Shown here: positions 16,523-25,237 of the stretch, one piece after another | Layout: each line of letters begins with the position of its first letter | How positions within the stretch are numbered: the first letter of the stretch is position 1 | From: Anaeromyxobacter paludicola | GTDB taxonomy: Bacteria; Myxococcota; Myxococcia; Myxococcales; Anaeromyxobacteraceae | Reading direction: 5' to 3' | NCBI RefSeq assembly: GCF_023169965.1 | Contig: NZ_AP025592.1 | Location: 1,922,001-1,986,000, forward strand | Length of the DNA stretch: 64,000 bases | Position numbers and translations under genes: made by a program | Notes under the pieces: model-generated | Told to the model about the DNA's origin: nothing | The model's input: the letters and a program-made list of their open reading frames with translations, nothing else | Database searches by the model: none

Positions 16523-18966
16523 GAAGCCTCCTCGAGCGGCTCGGCAGCGACGCCGACCCGCTCCCAGAACCGGGGGAGCCACTTCTCGGGCACGTCTCCA
16601 ACCTCCCGGGTGAGCTCGGCCGCAAGCCGGGCCCGGTCGGGCGTGCCCGAGAGCACCGCCAGCGCGCCCTCCATACCCGAGAGATCGAGCTCGGCGACGG
16701 CGGAGCTCTCGCCCTGCTTCACCAGGAACCGGCGGCTCGCCTCCGGAAGCGTCCGCACGAGCTCGTACTCGGCCGGCGTGAGCTTTAGCCCCTCGACGTA
16801 GTCCTCGCGCGTCGCGCTCGGGTTTCGAAGGAGGAGCAGGGTCGCGCACTGCTGGAGCACCGACTTGCCGACCGGGCTCTGGAGCGCGTCGTCGGGCTCC
16901 TGGGTGCAGAGGATGAGGAAGCCGTCCTGCTTGCGGATGGTCTTCCCCTTGTTCTTCGTGAGCTCGGCGAAGTCCTCCGCCGAGAGCGCCCGCCACCACT
17001 CGTCGAAGACGTAGATGAAGCGCCGCCCGTCGAGCATCGCCTCGGTGCGGTAGAGGAGGTACTTCATCATCGGCCCGCGCGCGTCGGCGGCGTCGAGGAG
17101 CTCGGTGATGTCGAAGCCGTAGACCCGGTGAGAGGAGAGGTCGAGCAGGTCCTCCTCGTTGTCGAAGACCCAGCCGTACTCGCCACCCGCACACCAGCGC
17201 CGGAGCCGCGAGGCGACGCTCGGGTGCGCCCCCTCTCCGCTGGCCGGGTCCGGGAGCGACTGCAGGAGGACCGAGAGGCGGCGGTCGCGCCGGTCGATGA
17301 GCGTCATGGTGGTGTTGACCGCGCTGTCGATCTCCTCCTCGTCCCGGTGCGTGAGCTCGGCTCCTCCCGCGCGCGCGAGCGCCTTCACGAGCTCCTTCAG
17401 GAAGAGGAGGTTCGCGCTCGTGGGCTCGAGCTGGAACGGATTCCACCCTGTCGGCTCGCCGCTCCGGAGCGGGAGGTAGCGGCCGCCCATGGCGCGCACC
17501 GCGATCTCGAGCCCCCGGTCCTTGTCGAAGGCGACCACCGTGGGCCGGAACTTCTGGACCTGGGCGAGGAGGAAGCTGAGGAGCACGGTCTTCCCGGCAC
17601 TGGACTGGCCGAGGATGAGCGTGTTCCCGAGGAGCCGCTTGCCCTCGGAGTCCTCGCCCGGCGGCGAAGCGTGGAAGTTGAAATGGAGCGGCGTCCCGCT
17701 CGCGGTGCGGAGCACCGTGACCGCCGGCCCCCACGGGTTCCCTTTCGCCTTCCCGCTCATGAAGTTGTGGAAGGGCGAGAAGCAGAGGAAGTTCTCGGAG
17801 GTCACCGCCATCGGCCTGGGCCGCCAGCGGAAGTTCCCCGGGAGCTGCGCCCAGAAGCCCGCCTCGAGCGCGAGGTCCAGCGGCTTCGCCACGATTCCCC
17901 GGTCCAGGAACTCGGACCGTGCCCAGGCGAGGTGCCCGCGCACCTCCTCCACGCTCTCCCCGAAGGCGAGGAGCGTGGCGTGGTGCTCGCCGAGGACGAA
18001 CTCGCCCGACATGAGCTGGTCGAGGGCGCGGTCGATCTCGGCGATCTGGCTCTTGGCGACGTCCTTCGCGTCGAGGAGTCGCTGCTTGTGACGCTCCAGG
18101 AATCCCTTCGCAGCCTGCTTCGAGAGCGCGGTGAAGCTCTGGGAGAGCACCAGCTCGAAGTCGGCACGGAGCAGGCAGTCGAGGTCACCGGCGAGGGTGC
18201 CCCGGCCGTCGTACTCGAACACCTCCAGCATCCCGAACCGGCGTACGCGGTCTGGGAGCCGGAGCTCGCCCACCTCCCCGTGCCAGCCGAAGAGCGGCCG
18301 GTTCACGACCATGTAGTCCCCGAAGCGCCCTCGGCAGACCGGCATCGGGAGCCGCTCCCCGTTCACGAGCCGGGCGAGGAACTCGAGCGGCGCCGAGAAG
18401 ACCTTTCCTTCCGCGCCCTCGTAGGTGCCGAGGAGCTCGGCGCCATAGCGGCGCAGGGTGACGCCGAGGGCGCGGTTCACGTCGTCGAGCCGGGCGATGC
18501 CGTCCTGCTGGCGCCGGAGCTTCGCCTCGACGCTCTCCTTCTCGCGCCGCCCGAGGGCTTCGAGCACCTCGTCCCCCACGGTCCGAAGCACGGGCGTGAG
18601 GTAAAGCTCGTTCAGCATGAACTTCGAGCCGCGCAGGCTCGCCGCGTAGGCCCGGTCGAGGTTCCGGCAGAACGAGTTGTCGAAGGCGCTCGGCTCGTAG
18701 TCGTCCGCCCGCCGGCGGACGAGGTGCGACCAGAAGGCGACGCCCGGCTCCGCGAGCCCGCGCCAGGCGTTGTTGAGATCCGCCACCCAGGAGGCGCGCT
18801 CCTCGGCCGAGGCGGCTTCATGCGCCCGCCCCGCGAGCGCCCAGGTGGAGAGGTACTCGCCGCCGCGCGTCGCGAGGATGGTCGGCGTGACGTGGTGCGA
18901 GTACGGCAGGAAGTCGAAGACCGGCCGCTCCGCCCCGCGCACGCGGTCAGTGGCTAGCCCGCCCAT
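16519..18966 (-). CDS. virB4: T4SS ATPase VirB4
   Basis: An 815-residue T4SS motor ATPase (TrbE/VirB4). The N-terminal domain has FLPYSHHVTPTILATRGGEYL, and the Walker A is LGQSSAGKTVLL at about residue 453. Walker B is FIYVFDEWWRAL at about residue 656, and TQEPDDAL and the downstream Arg-rich motifs follow. The ATG at 18966 overlaps the virB3 end. It powers pilus assembly and substrate transfer. Confidence 0.94.
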   Translation of the reverse strand: MGGLATDRVRGAERPVFDFLPYSHHVTPTILATRGGEYLSTWALAGRAHEAASAEERASWVADLNNAWRGLAEPGVAFWSHLVRRRADDYEPSAFDNSFCRNLDRAYAASLRGSKFMLNELYLTPVLRTVGDEVLEALGRREKESVEAKLRRQQDGIARLDDVNRALGVTLRRYGAELLGTYEGAEGKVFSAPLEFLARLVNGERLPMPVCRGRFGDYMVVNRPLFGWHGEVGELRLPDRVRRFGMLEVFEYDGRGTLAGDLDCLLRADFELVLSQSFTALSKQAAKGFLERHKQRLLDAKDVAKSQIAEIDRALDQLMSGEFVLGEHHATLLAFGESVEEVRGHLAWARSEFLDRGIVAKPLDLALEAGFWAQLPGNFRWRPRPMAVTSENFLCFSPFHNFMSGKAKGNPWGPAVTVLRTASGTPLHFNFHASPPGEDSEGKRLLGNTLILGQSSAGKTVLLSFLLAQVQKFRPTVVAFDKDRGLEIAVRAMGGRYLPLRSGEPTGWNPFQLEPTSANLLFLKELVKALARAGGAELTHRDEEEIDSAVNTTMTLIDRRDRRLSVLLQSLPDPASGEGAHPSVASRLRRWCAGGEYGWVFDNEEDLLDLSSHRVYGFDITELLDAADARGPMMKYLLYRTEAMLDGRRFIYVFDEWWRALSAEDFAELTKNKGKTIRKQDGFLILCTQEPDDALQSPVGKSVLQQCATLLLLRNPSATREDYVEGLKLTPAEYELVRTLPEASRRFLVKQGESSAVAELDLSGMEGALAVLSGTPDRARLAAELTREVGDVPEKWLPRFWERVGVAAEPLEEAS

Positions 18967-19304
18967 CGACTCTCCTTCCCCTGCCAGCTGCGCAGCCCGC
19001 CCTCGGTCAGGGCGTAGGTGGAGGCACCCCACGGATCCCGGAGGCCGGCGCCCATAAGCAGGCGGAGCCGGTTCCTGAGCTTCGTGAGCGCACAGAGCCA
19101 GAGGATCCGGAAGGCGCGGTCGTCGGTGCGCGTGACCTGCGCCATGAGGAGCCACCCGGGGATAAGCAGGGCGAGCCAGCCCACCCCGAGGAGCACGGTG
19201 GCGCTCGCCACCGTGACGACCAGGATCACCGCCGGGACGAGCGGCACCCCGGCGACGGTCGGCACGCGGGTGGCGCCCTTGAAGAGCGGAAAGCGCGCAG
19301 TCAT
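18954..19304 (-). CDS. virB3: T4SS inner-membrane protein VirB3
   Basis: A 116-residue protein with the VirB3 signature FKGATRVPTVAGVPLVP, which ends in two close membrane spans (about residues 23-58), and the downstream RAFRILWLCALTKLRNR segment. It overlaps virB4 by 13 bp, as is common because VirB3 and VirB4 work together and are fused in some systems. Confidence 0.88.
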   Translation of the reverse strand: MTARFPLFKGATRVPTVAGVPLVPAVILVVTVASATVLLGVGWLALLIPGWLLMAQVTRTDDRAFRILWLCALTKLRNRLRLLMGAGLRDPWGASTYALTEGGLRSWQGKESRWAG

Positions 19305-19311
19305 CGCCGCC

Positions 19312-19587
19312 TCACGAGAGGAGCATGCTGACGAGTTGGCTCGCGCAGCCGACCATGAGGACGCCGCCGCCCCATTGCGCGAGCGTCCGGAAGTGGATCA
19401 CCCGGAGCCCCCACAGGACCGCGAGGATGATGAGCGAGACCACCGCGACGATGGGGATGAAGAGCATCAGCTCGCCCTGGAAGTTCTGCAGGGTGGAGCG
19501 GGCACGCGAGAGCCCCTCGGCCCGGACCGTGCCGGCGAGGGACGTCATCGCGACTACGAACGAGAGCTGCTTCACGCTTGGCTTCAT
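19312..19587 (-). CDS. virB2: T4SS major pilin VirB2
   Basis: A 91-residue pilin precursor with ATG at 19587 behind GGGAGAG. It has a signal peptide (SFVVAMTSLAGTVRAEG, cut after VRA), then a short helix and two hydrophobic segments (MLFIPIVAVVSLIILAVLWGL and LAQWGGGVLMVGCASQLVSML), the typical two-helix VirB2 layout. It lies between virB1 and virB3. Confidence 0.85.
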   Translation of the reverse strand: MKPSVKQLSFVVAMTSLAGTVRAEGLSRARSTLQNFQGELMLFIPIVAVVSLIILAVLWGLRVIHFRTLAQWGGGVLMVGCASQLVSMLLS

Positions 19588-19618
19588 CGGTCTCTCCCTG
19601 GTGACTGCGGGTGGGGCG

Positions 19619-20212
19619 TCAGCGGCGGGGCTTCGCCTCGCCGAAGGCGTCGGCGAGGGCGAACTGGAACGCGTCGTGGGATGGATCAGACTTCGGGGCG
19701 GCGGGCAGCGGCCGCGCGCGCTCGCGCCGAGCGCTGCGCACGGCCGGTGGCAGCGCTTTCTGCGCCAGCGCAGCACGCACCGACGCGACGTAGCCGTTTG
19801 CGAGGCCGCGTGTGAAGTGGCCGGTGTTGTAGCAGGAGAGCGCCGCCGCCCTGGCGCGCTCGCCGGGGCCGTACCGGCGCTCGGCCCGCCCGCGACACTC
19901 CTCGAGCACCGCGCTCGCGGCGCGCAGGTTCGTGCAGGGCTCGAAGACACTCTTCGCGTCGAGCCCGAGCCGGGCGAAGTTCGCGCTGTTCACCTGACCG
20001 AGCCCGGCGTCGAAGCTGTAGCCGCGCTCCGCGAGCCAGCGCGCCATGGCGGACGCCTCGCCGCGGTCGCGCGGCTGCCGGACCAACTCCACCCCGCCGT
20101 TGACCGCGAGCGCGAGGGGATCCCCGCCGGACTCCACCCGCACTATCGCTGCGAGGAGGTCGAGGTCCGCGGCGAGGCCGCAGGACATGGCGAGCGCGAC
20201 TACGCTCGCCAT
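19619..20212 (-). CDS. virB1: Lytic transglycosylase VirB1
   Basis: A 197-residue SLT-family enzyme that opens peptidoglycan for T4SS assembly. The catalytic Glu lies in IVRVESGGDPLALAVN, and the other motifs are GLGQVNSANF and ALSCYNTGHF. A weak N-terminal signal segment (MASVVALAMSCGLAA) is present. The C-terminal 50 residues are Pro/Arg-rich and unrelated to the fold. It is the first gene of the virB operon; the palindrome at 20260-20278 lies 47 bp upstream. Confidence 0.9.
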   Translation of the reverse strand: MASVVALAMSCGLAADLDLLAAIVRVESGGDPLALAVNGGVELVRQPRDRGEASAMARWLAERGYSFDAGLGQVNSANFARLGLDAKSVFEPCTNLRAASAVLEECRGRAERRYGPGERARAAALSCYNTGHFTRGLANGYVASVRAALAQKALPPAVRSARRERARPLPAAPKSDPSHDAFQFALADAFGEAKPRR

Positions 20213-20259
20213 TTGCCTTCACCCTGCCCGCGACAGGGCCCCGTCTCGCCGGCTCCGTT

Positions 20260-20278
20260 CACCATGTTTGGCATGGTG
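20260..20278. promoter_or_regulatory. CATG palindrome variant upstream of the virB operon
   Basis: CACCATG-TTTGG-CATGGTG is a perfect 7-bp inverted repeat with a 5-bp spacer, 47 bp upstream of virB1. It contains GGCATG and shares CACCATG with the sites at 36829 and 47333, but the spacing differs by one base from the 6-6-6 sites. It is probably a related operator. Confidence 0.5.
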
Positions 20279-20354
20279 CAACGTGCCCGCGCGTTTCGTC
20301 AAGACGCCCGCCCTACAAGGGTACTCGAAGCCCTCGCCACCGAAGACGGCCGAT

Positions 20355-20525
20355 GAGCGCGGGGCGGCTTCCGACGTGACCGTCACGGACGGCAATATCA
20401 CCGCCCGAGCGCTGAGCTTCTTCGAGATGCGCGACGAGCGGATCTGGCGCGTGACGGAGTTCTGGCCAGATCCCTTCCCAGCCGCGGCCTGGCGCTCCGC
20501 TTACGTGGAGCCCGCATCGCCGTGA
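20355..20525 (+). pseudogene. C-terminal piece of an NTF2/SnoaL-like protein (inverted)
   Basis: A plus-strand frame reads ASDVTVTDGNITARALSFF and then EMRDERIWRVTEFWPDPF, ending at a TGA at 20523-20525. This is the C-terminal half of a SnoaL-like (NTF2 fold) protein. It has no start or N-terminal half on this strand. The matching N-terminal half lies on the opposite strand at 20803-20600. An inversion of about 200 bp explains both; GGGGCGGCT at 20361-20369 and its inverse at 20536-20544 lie near the junctions. Confidence 0.7.
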
Positions 20526-20803
20526 GCTGATGGCCAGCCGCCCCTTGATCCCCCAAGCGCAGCGGGCGCTGTCATGGCCGCCGCGATACACATGAGGCCG
20601 TTCACTGTGAACCGCCAAGCAGCGGCGGCGGGATAGTTGGCGTTGATCGCCGCGAAGTTCTCGCGCCCGCGAACGCGCTCGCCCGACTGCGGCCACTCCA
20701 GCACGTAGCCATCGTGCAGGAGCCGCCCGGCCGCCTGCCAGTCGTTCGAGTTCATCGCTCGCCAGAAGCGCTCGACGAGTTCGCGATTAGAGTCCGCCAC
20801 CAT
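20501..20803 (-). pseudogene. N-terminal piece of an NTF2/SnoaL-like protein
   Basis: Starts at the ATG at 20803 behind GGAGAGGG. NRELVERFWRAMNSNDWQAA, EWPQSGERVRGRENF and AINANYPAAAAWRFTVN match the first 68 or so residues of SnoaL-like proteins. From about 20600 downward the resemblance stops and the frame runs into unrelated codons until 20501. The missing C-terminal half is the plus-strand piece at 20355-20525. The intact ancestor would have been a small polyketide-cyclase-like protein of about 120 residues, unrelated to transfer. Confidence 0.7.
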
Positions 20804-21044
20804 CGCCCTCTCCGACCTGTTGGCCTTGCAGTCTATGCCGCCGAGAGCCCCGCGTGCACCTCCCATGATCAAGCTCGGCTCGCCGCGGCGTGAAGGTCAT
20901 GGTTTGGTGCTGAACCTCGGCTCCCGAGGTGTGGCGCAATCAGGGTCGGAACAACTCATGCGAGTGCTATTCGCGTGGCCAACGCGCTCTCGTTGCCGTA
21001 AGAACCGCCCTCAGTTCACGCCCCTTTAGTCACCGAGGAAGACC

Positions 21045-21407
21045 ATGGCCCGTCCCCCCGCCGTCCATACGCTCGATGAGGTGATCCGCGCCACCGTTCA
21101 GCAGGTGGCCGCGAGCGCTTCCGTAGCCATCGCCAAAGCGGTCGCCCAAATCGCCGCCGAAGAGCTCGAGAAGAACCTCGCCCTGGACACCACTCCGAAG
21201 GCCGCACGACGCGCGGTTCGTGCCGGCTCTCGGGCGAGGCCCCGGGTCGAGGTCACGAGGTGGGTGGCCGACAAGCGCGCCCGCCGGGTGCCGAACTTCG
21301 TGATCGAAGCCACTGGCTGCAAGACCAAGAAGGCCATCGTGGCGAAGTACGGCGACAACGCGGCCTTCGAGAAGGGCAAGGCCCTCCCGAAGGCCAAGGC
21401 CGCGTAG
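21045..21407 (+). CDS. Small basic protein, unknown
   Basis: A 120-residue Lys/Arg- and Ala-rich protein with ATG at 21045 behind GAGGAAG. The N-terminal half is an Ala-rich amphipathic helix (ATVQQVAASASVAIAKAVAQ), the middle is basic (RRAVRAGSRARPRVEV) and the C-terminal part is RRVPNFVIEATGCKTKKAIV. The composition suggests DNA or RNA binding. Family not recognised. It stands alone between the broken NTF2-like gene and a convergent gene. Confidence 0.65.
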   Translation: MARPPAVHTLDEVIRATVQQVAASASVAIAKAVAQIAAEELEKNLALDTTPKAARRAVRAGSRARPRVEVTRWVADKRARRVPNFVIEATGCKTKKAIVAKYGDNAAFEKGKALPKAKAA

Positions 21408-21462
21408 CTCGCCGTCGGACGCAGAGGGCGCCAGTGCCTCGCGTGCCACCGAGTGGAGCGGC

Positions 21463-21960
21463 TCAGCCCCGCTTCGCCCGCCGCGGATACTGGTACTGCG
21501 GCGGCAGCTTGATCTTCTCGAGGTCGGCACGGATGGCGCGGGCCTCCTCGGGCGTCTCCGCGTGGATCACCTTGAAGCAGGCCTTGAGCCGCCCGATGTG
21601 GGCGAGCGTGGCGCCGATGATGAACATCGGCTCGCTCGCGTGCACGTGCTCGGCCGCGCGCGTGATGAGCTCGGCGACCGAGAGGCTCACGGTGATCGAC
21701 ACCCGCACCTCGGTCGGCTCGTCGCCGCGCTCCGGAAGATAGGGCCAGGAGGTCGCGAGCGGCTCGACCGGCTCGACCGACCAGCGGACCCCGAGGCGCG
21801 CCGCCTCGTTGATCACCGCCTCCTGCATAAGCTGCGTGCGCTCCATGCCGTTCAGCGCCGCGCACGCCTGGTCGAAGATCAGGTTCTCGAGCGCGTGCAT
21901 CCGCAGCGTCTTGGTCCGGAAGGACTTGCCGCGTTCCACGATGGCCTCGCCTCTCGACAT
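21463..21960 (-). CDS. Unknown protein downstream of the kinase
   Basis: A 165-residue soluble protein with ATG at 21960. The N-terminal half is helical (TLRMHALENLIFDQACAALN, RTQLMQEAVINEAARLG), the middle a β-strand region (PTEVRVSITVSLSVAELITR) and the C-terminus KLPPQYQYPRRAKRG. It follows the kinase on the same strand with about 18 bp between them, so it may be co-transcribed and be a kinase partner or substrate. Family not recognised. Confidence 0.65.
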   Translation of the reverse strand: MSRGEAIVERGKSFRTKTLRMHALENLIFDQACAALNGMERTQLMQEAVINEAARLGVRWSVEPVEPLATSWPYLPERGDEPTEVRVSITVSLSVAELITRAAEHVHASEPMFIIGATLAHIGRLKACFKVIHAETPEEARAIRADLEKIKLPPQYQYPRRAKRG

Positions 21961-21978
21961 CCTCGCCCTCCTCCCCGC

Positions 21979-23865
21979 TCACCGCACCGCAGCCGGCGCG
22001 TTCACGTATACGACGAACGACGTGCCGGCGGCGACCTCGTTGTCCACCGCGCGCAGGCCGACGCGCTGGCCCTCCCCCACCGCCACGCCGCTGAAGGTGA
22101 GCTCCCGGTCGCCCGCCGTGATCCGATCACACGTCAGCGGGACGCGGCCATCTCTCGGCAGCCGCGCAGTGCATGCGAGCGTACTCCCCTTCGGCACCGC
22201 CGGCATACCTTCAGCGACCACCTCTTCCGCCACCTCCGCGGAGGCCTGGCCGGGGTGCGTGGCGTCGAGCGAAGAGACGAGCCGCGCCGGTACCAGCGTG
22301 CCTCGCGGCAGGGTCGCTCTAGCGCTCCCGACGCTGGGCCGGTCGGCGAACTCCGCCGGGCGAGACCGCTGCGGCGTGCGCTCAGGCGGAGGAGGCTCGC
22401 GCTCTTGCGTGGCGCTTCGGCCGCCGGCTTTCGCGGTGCGCTTCGGTCGGACGACCGGCTCGACCAAAGCGTCGACTTTGGCCTCCAAAGCAGGAGGCTG
22501 CGCCAACGGCGGCGGCACAGGACCCTTCAGTATGTCCACTGGCGTTCTCGTCTGGACCGGCTCCGAAGACGGCGCCGGCATCGCGGCCAGCGTGCTGCGT
22601 CGCCGGGCCTCGACAAACCTCGCCGCCCCCCAGAGCGTGGCTGCCAGGGTGCCTGCGGCAAGGGCCGCTGTCGCCCAGCGCCGTGCCGAAATTTGCCTTC
22701 CTGCAGAACGGGTCGGGGGCGACCTCGCCGCGACCTCGTTCTCGGCGACTGCGCCTCGCGCTGTCCACCCCTCGCTCCCGTCTCCCGAGGAACCTCGCGG
22801 CGCGGGTCGCCCGGGGGCATCGAGGAGCCCGAACTCGCGCAGCTCCGCCGCGCAGTCGCTCGGCCAGTACGCCTTCCCCAGCGACGCGAGGTAGTCCCGC
22901 AACGCCCGCGAAAACTCGGTTCCGTCCTGGAACCGCTCGCCGCGCTCCTTCGCGAGCGCCCTGGCGCAGATCGCCGCGAGCCCGCTGGGGAGATCCTCCG
23001 TCGCCGCCGCCACGTCCGTGGGATCGCACTCGGCGATCTTCTGCAGCGTGCCGACCTCGCTGCCTGTGTCGAAGACGCGGTTCCCGGTGAGGAGCTCGAC
23101 GAGCACGATTCCCAAGCTGAAGAGGTCGGAGCGCCCGTCGAGCACCTCCTCCGAGGCTTGCTCGGGGCTGAAGTAAGAGTACGTCCCTCGCTGCTGCCCG
23201 GTCCGCGTCCGATCGCGCCCCTCGAGCCGAGCGTAGGCAACCCCGAAGTCGAGCAGCTTTACCGCCCCGCTGCGCGCGATCATCACGTTCGAAGCCTTGA
23301 CGTCGCGGTGGACGATCCCGAGCGCGTGCCCGTCGTCACCGGTGAGCGCGTGGGCGTGGTGCAGCGCCTCGGCGACGCTCGCCGCCACGTGGCAGCAGAG
23401 CGCCTCGCTGAGCCTCCGGCCGGCGCTGCGCGCGGCCTCCGAGGCCGCCTTCGCGGTCACGCCATCGACGTACTCGAGGACGAGGTAGTACCGCCCATCC
23501 AGCACGGCGAGGTCGTGCGCTTCAGCGATGTTCGGATGGCGCAGTCGGGCCGCGAGCCGGGCCTCGTACACGAACGCCCGCCGGGTCCGCTCGTCCAGGT
23601 CGAGGCCCGCGAGCATGCACTTCAGCGCGACGTCGCGGGTGAAGCCCGCCGGCCCAAGGCGGCGGGCGAGGAACACCTCGGCCATTCCGCCCCGCCCGAG
23701 AGAGCGCACGACCTCGTAACGCGCTCCTTCGCCACCGAGGACGAGGTTCTCGCCCGCCCGGAGCGGGCTCGCCCAGCCGAATGGCGCTTCGGGCTGGGTT
23801 AGATCGGCATCCCCCAGATCGAAGCGCGACGTCGGCGCTGCCGTGTTCTCGCCCCTCGTCGCCAT
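21979..23865 (-). CDS. Transmembrane Ser/Thr protein kinase with VirB10-like outer domain
   Basis: A 628-residue protein. The kinase domain spans about residues 50-300: Gly loop SLGRGGMAEVF (56-66), Lys82 in VALKCML, HRDVKASN (186-193) and DFG (206-208), all catalytic residues present. A Pro-rich linker leads to one membrane span near residues 398-418 (ATAALAAGTLAATLWGAA). The outer domain includes LPRGTLVPARLVSSLDA and VPKGSTLACTARLP, which read like the start of a TrbI/VirB10-type barrel; this is a resemblance only. The start at 23865 follows the upstream stop by 4 bp, so the pair is coupled. It is probably a sensor kinase of the element or its host surface. Confidence 0.88.
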   Translation of the reverse strand: MATRGENTAAPTSRFDLGDADLTQPEAPFGWASPLRAGENLVLGGEGARYEVVRSLGRGGMAEVFLARRLGPAGFTRDVALKCMLAGLDLDERTRRAFVYEARLAARLRHPNIAEAHDLAVLDGRYYLVLEYVDGVTAKAASEAARSAGRRLSEALCCHVAASVAEALHHAHALTGDDGHALGIVHRDVKASNVMIARSGAVKLLDFGVAYARLEGRDRTRTGQQRGTYSYFSPEQASEEVLDGRSDLFSLGIVLVELLTGNRVFDTGSEVGTLQKIAECDPTDVAAATEDLPSGLAAICARALAKERGERFQDGTEFSRALRDYLASLGKAYWPSDCAAELREFGLLDAPGRPAPRGSSGDGSEGWTARGAVAENEVAARSPPTRSAGRQISARRWATAALAAGTLAATLWGAARFVEARRRSTLAAMPAPSSEPVQTRTPVDILKGPVPPPLAQPPALEAKVDALVEPVVRPKRTAKAGGRSATQEREPPPPERTPQRSRPAEFADRPSVGSARATLPRGTLVPARLVSSLDATHPGQASAEVAEEVVAEGMPAVPKGSTLACTARLPRDGRVPLTCDRITAGDRELTFSGVAVGEGQRVGLRAVDNEVAAGTSFVVYVNAPAAVR

Positions 23866-23869
23866 CCGG

Positions 23870-24784
23870 TCAGAAGTCGAGGCCGCCGAGGGTGACGGCG
23901 CGCCGCTTCCCGGCCCCCTCGTAGACGGTGAGCTCGAAGGGTCCGCCGCCGCTGTCACCCTCGGGGAGGCGCAGCGAGACCACGCCGCTGCTCACCCTCT
24001 GGAACTCGATCGTCCTCTCCGACAGGTACTCGCGCTTGTTCGCGCCCTTGTTCACCACCACCGAGCCGACCTCGATCGGGATGCGACCGCGGTTCTCGAG
24101 CGTGAAGGTCAGGATCACCTCCCGGCCGAAGTAGCAGAGCTCGGTCACCTCGAGCACCATGTCATCGTTCCGCGCGCGCGAGCCCTTCTTCGAGCAGTGG
24201 TGCGGCTCGCTGAAGGCGCGGAGGAACCGGCCGCTCACCTCTGCGTCGATGCGCGCGGCGCTCTCTGCCTCGAGCTTCGCCTTCTCCACCCGGACGTACT
24301 CGCTCTCGCCGGCCCGGTTCGGGTAGACGAGCACCACCCGCGTGTCCGCCGCCTTCCGCTCGACGCGTTCCAGGTAGAGCATGAGCGTCGTGTGCTCGAG
24401 CCGGACGAGCACGGTGGTAACCGCCTCCTGCCCCGACTTCGACTGCCGCACCGCCTCGCCGTTGGGGGTGATGGCGAGGAACCTGCCCTGGGCCACGGTC
24501 TCGACCCGGAAGAGCGCGTCGCTGTCGGGGTTCCGCAGGTCGGTGCAGTCGCCGCACGTGGGCGCGCCGAGCATGTCCTCCGGAAACTCGACCGTGGTGA
24601 GGAGGTTGCGACTGGTCCGGATCGCGATCGCCTTCCCGGCCGACTTCTCGTCCAGGACGACCTCCCGGACTCCCTGCACCGGCGCGGGTGCGGCCGAGGC
24701 CGCATCCTTCACTCCACCGGGCGGGGCGGCCGCCAGGAGCGCGAGGGAGACCGTCGTCATCGCGAGCGTCGAAGCGGTAAGCAT
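23870..24784 (-). CDS. DUF2381-like secreted protein paired with the kinase
   Basis: A 304-residue protein with ATG at 24784 behind GGGAGGGG. It has a signal peptide (MLTASTLAMTTVSLALLAAA) and a β-rich body with KAIAIRTSRNLLTTVEFPED, a TCGDCTD pair and EVILTFTLENRGRIPIEVG. The arrangement (secreted β protein, then Ser/Thr kinase) matches the DUF2381/TIGR02268 pairs known from Myxococcales. It could act as the outside partner of the kinase. The family call is from memory of the pattern. Confidence 0.7.
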   Translation of the reverse strand: MLTASTLAMTTVSLALLAAAPPGGVKDAASAAPAPVQGVREVVLDEKSAGKAIAIRTSRNLLTTVEFPEDMLGAPTCGDCTDLRNPDSDALFRVETVAQGRFLAITPNGEAVRQSKSGQEAVTTVLVRLEHTTLMLYLERVERKAADTRVVLVYPNRAGESEYVRVEKAKLEAESAARIDAEVSGRFLRAFSEPHHCSKKGSRARNDDMVLEVTELCYFGREVILTFTLENRGRIPIEVGSVVVNKGANKREYLSERTIEFQRVSSGVVSLRLPEGDSGGGPFELTVYEGAGKRRAVTLGGLDF

Positions 24785-24822
24785 GGCGGGACCCCTCCCA
24801 GCCGCGCGCCGACTGCGCGCGG

Positions 24823-24842
24823 TGGCATGCCCAATCATGCCA
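24823..24842. promoter_or_regulatory. CATG palindrome, site 2 (kinase operon)
   Basis: TGGCATG-CCCAAT-CATGCCA is a perfect 7-6-7 palindrome, 38 bp upstream of the DUF2381-like start. It has the same core and spacing as the sites at 36829 and 47333. It is probably the operator of the kinase operon. Confidence 0.6.
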
Positions 24843-25178
24843 TTTCCCGCCGGGGGTCCAGCGGGATCTGCGCGGAGCGCCCCAACTGGTCACCGGAGGA
24901 GGAGGCCCAGGGGCCGACCTGCCCTCTATGCGCGTGGGCCTCCCAGAGGCGCCGAACTCTCGCCGTTCACCCTCTGTCCTGCAGGGCCCGTCGACCCGCT
25001 CCCGCTCCCCGAGTGGCCGCGCTCCGAGCCAGCCGAAAGCCTGCGCGTCCTCCGCGCCCGCCCGCGCCACCTCGCAAGCAGCCTCGGTGGCACGGCTCCT
25101 CCGGAGGGCTCCGCCGCGGCGCCGAGAAGCCTCGGACGCGCGATCGGCCGGCTCTCCGCGCTCATGGTCGCTGCTTCA
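24843..25178. other. Intergenic, no gene seen
   Basis: About 340 bp of GC-rich DNA between the divergent kinase operon and the 63-residue gene. Open frames exist on both strands but none has a ribosome binding site or recognisable protein character. It must contain the promoter for the plus-strand unit starting at 25238. Confidence 0.4.
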
Positions 25179-25205
25179 GCCGCCCCAGCCTGGGGTGAGG
25201 GCGGC
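25179..25205 (+). promoter_or_regulatory. Leader hairpin 1
   Basis: GCCGCCC (25179-25185) pairs with GGGCGGC (25199-25205), and the loop holds a smaller CCCCA/TGGGG stem. It ends about 20 bp before a CAGGGAG ribosome-binding box and the ATG at 25238. It has no U-tract. It belongs to a series of structurally similar leaders in 25-33 kb. Confidence 0.5.
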
Positions 25206-25237
25206 ATGAAGCCGCGCCCACCACAGGGAGCCGGAAG

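Noticed and set aside
17128-18957. 600-codon plus-strand frame opposite virB4
   Set aside because: virB4 has all ATPase motifs and operon coupling; the opposite frame is a compositional artefact.
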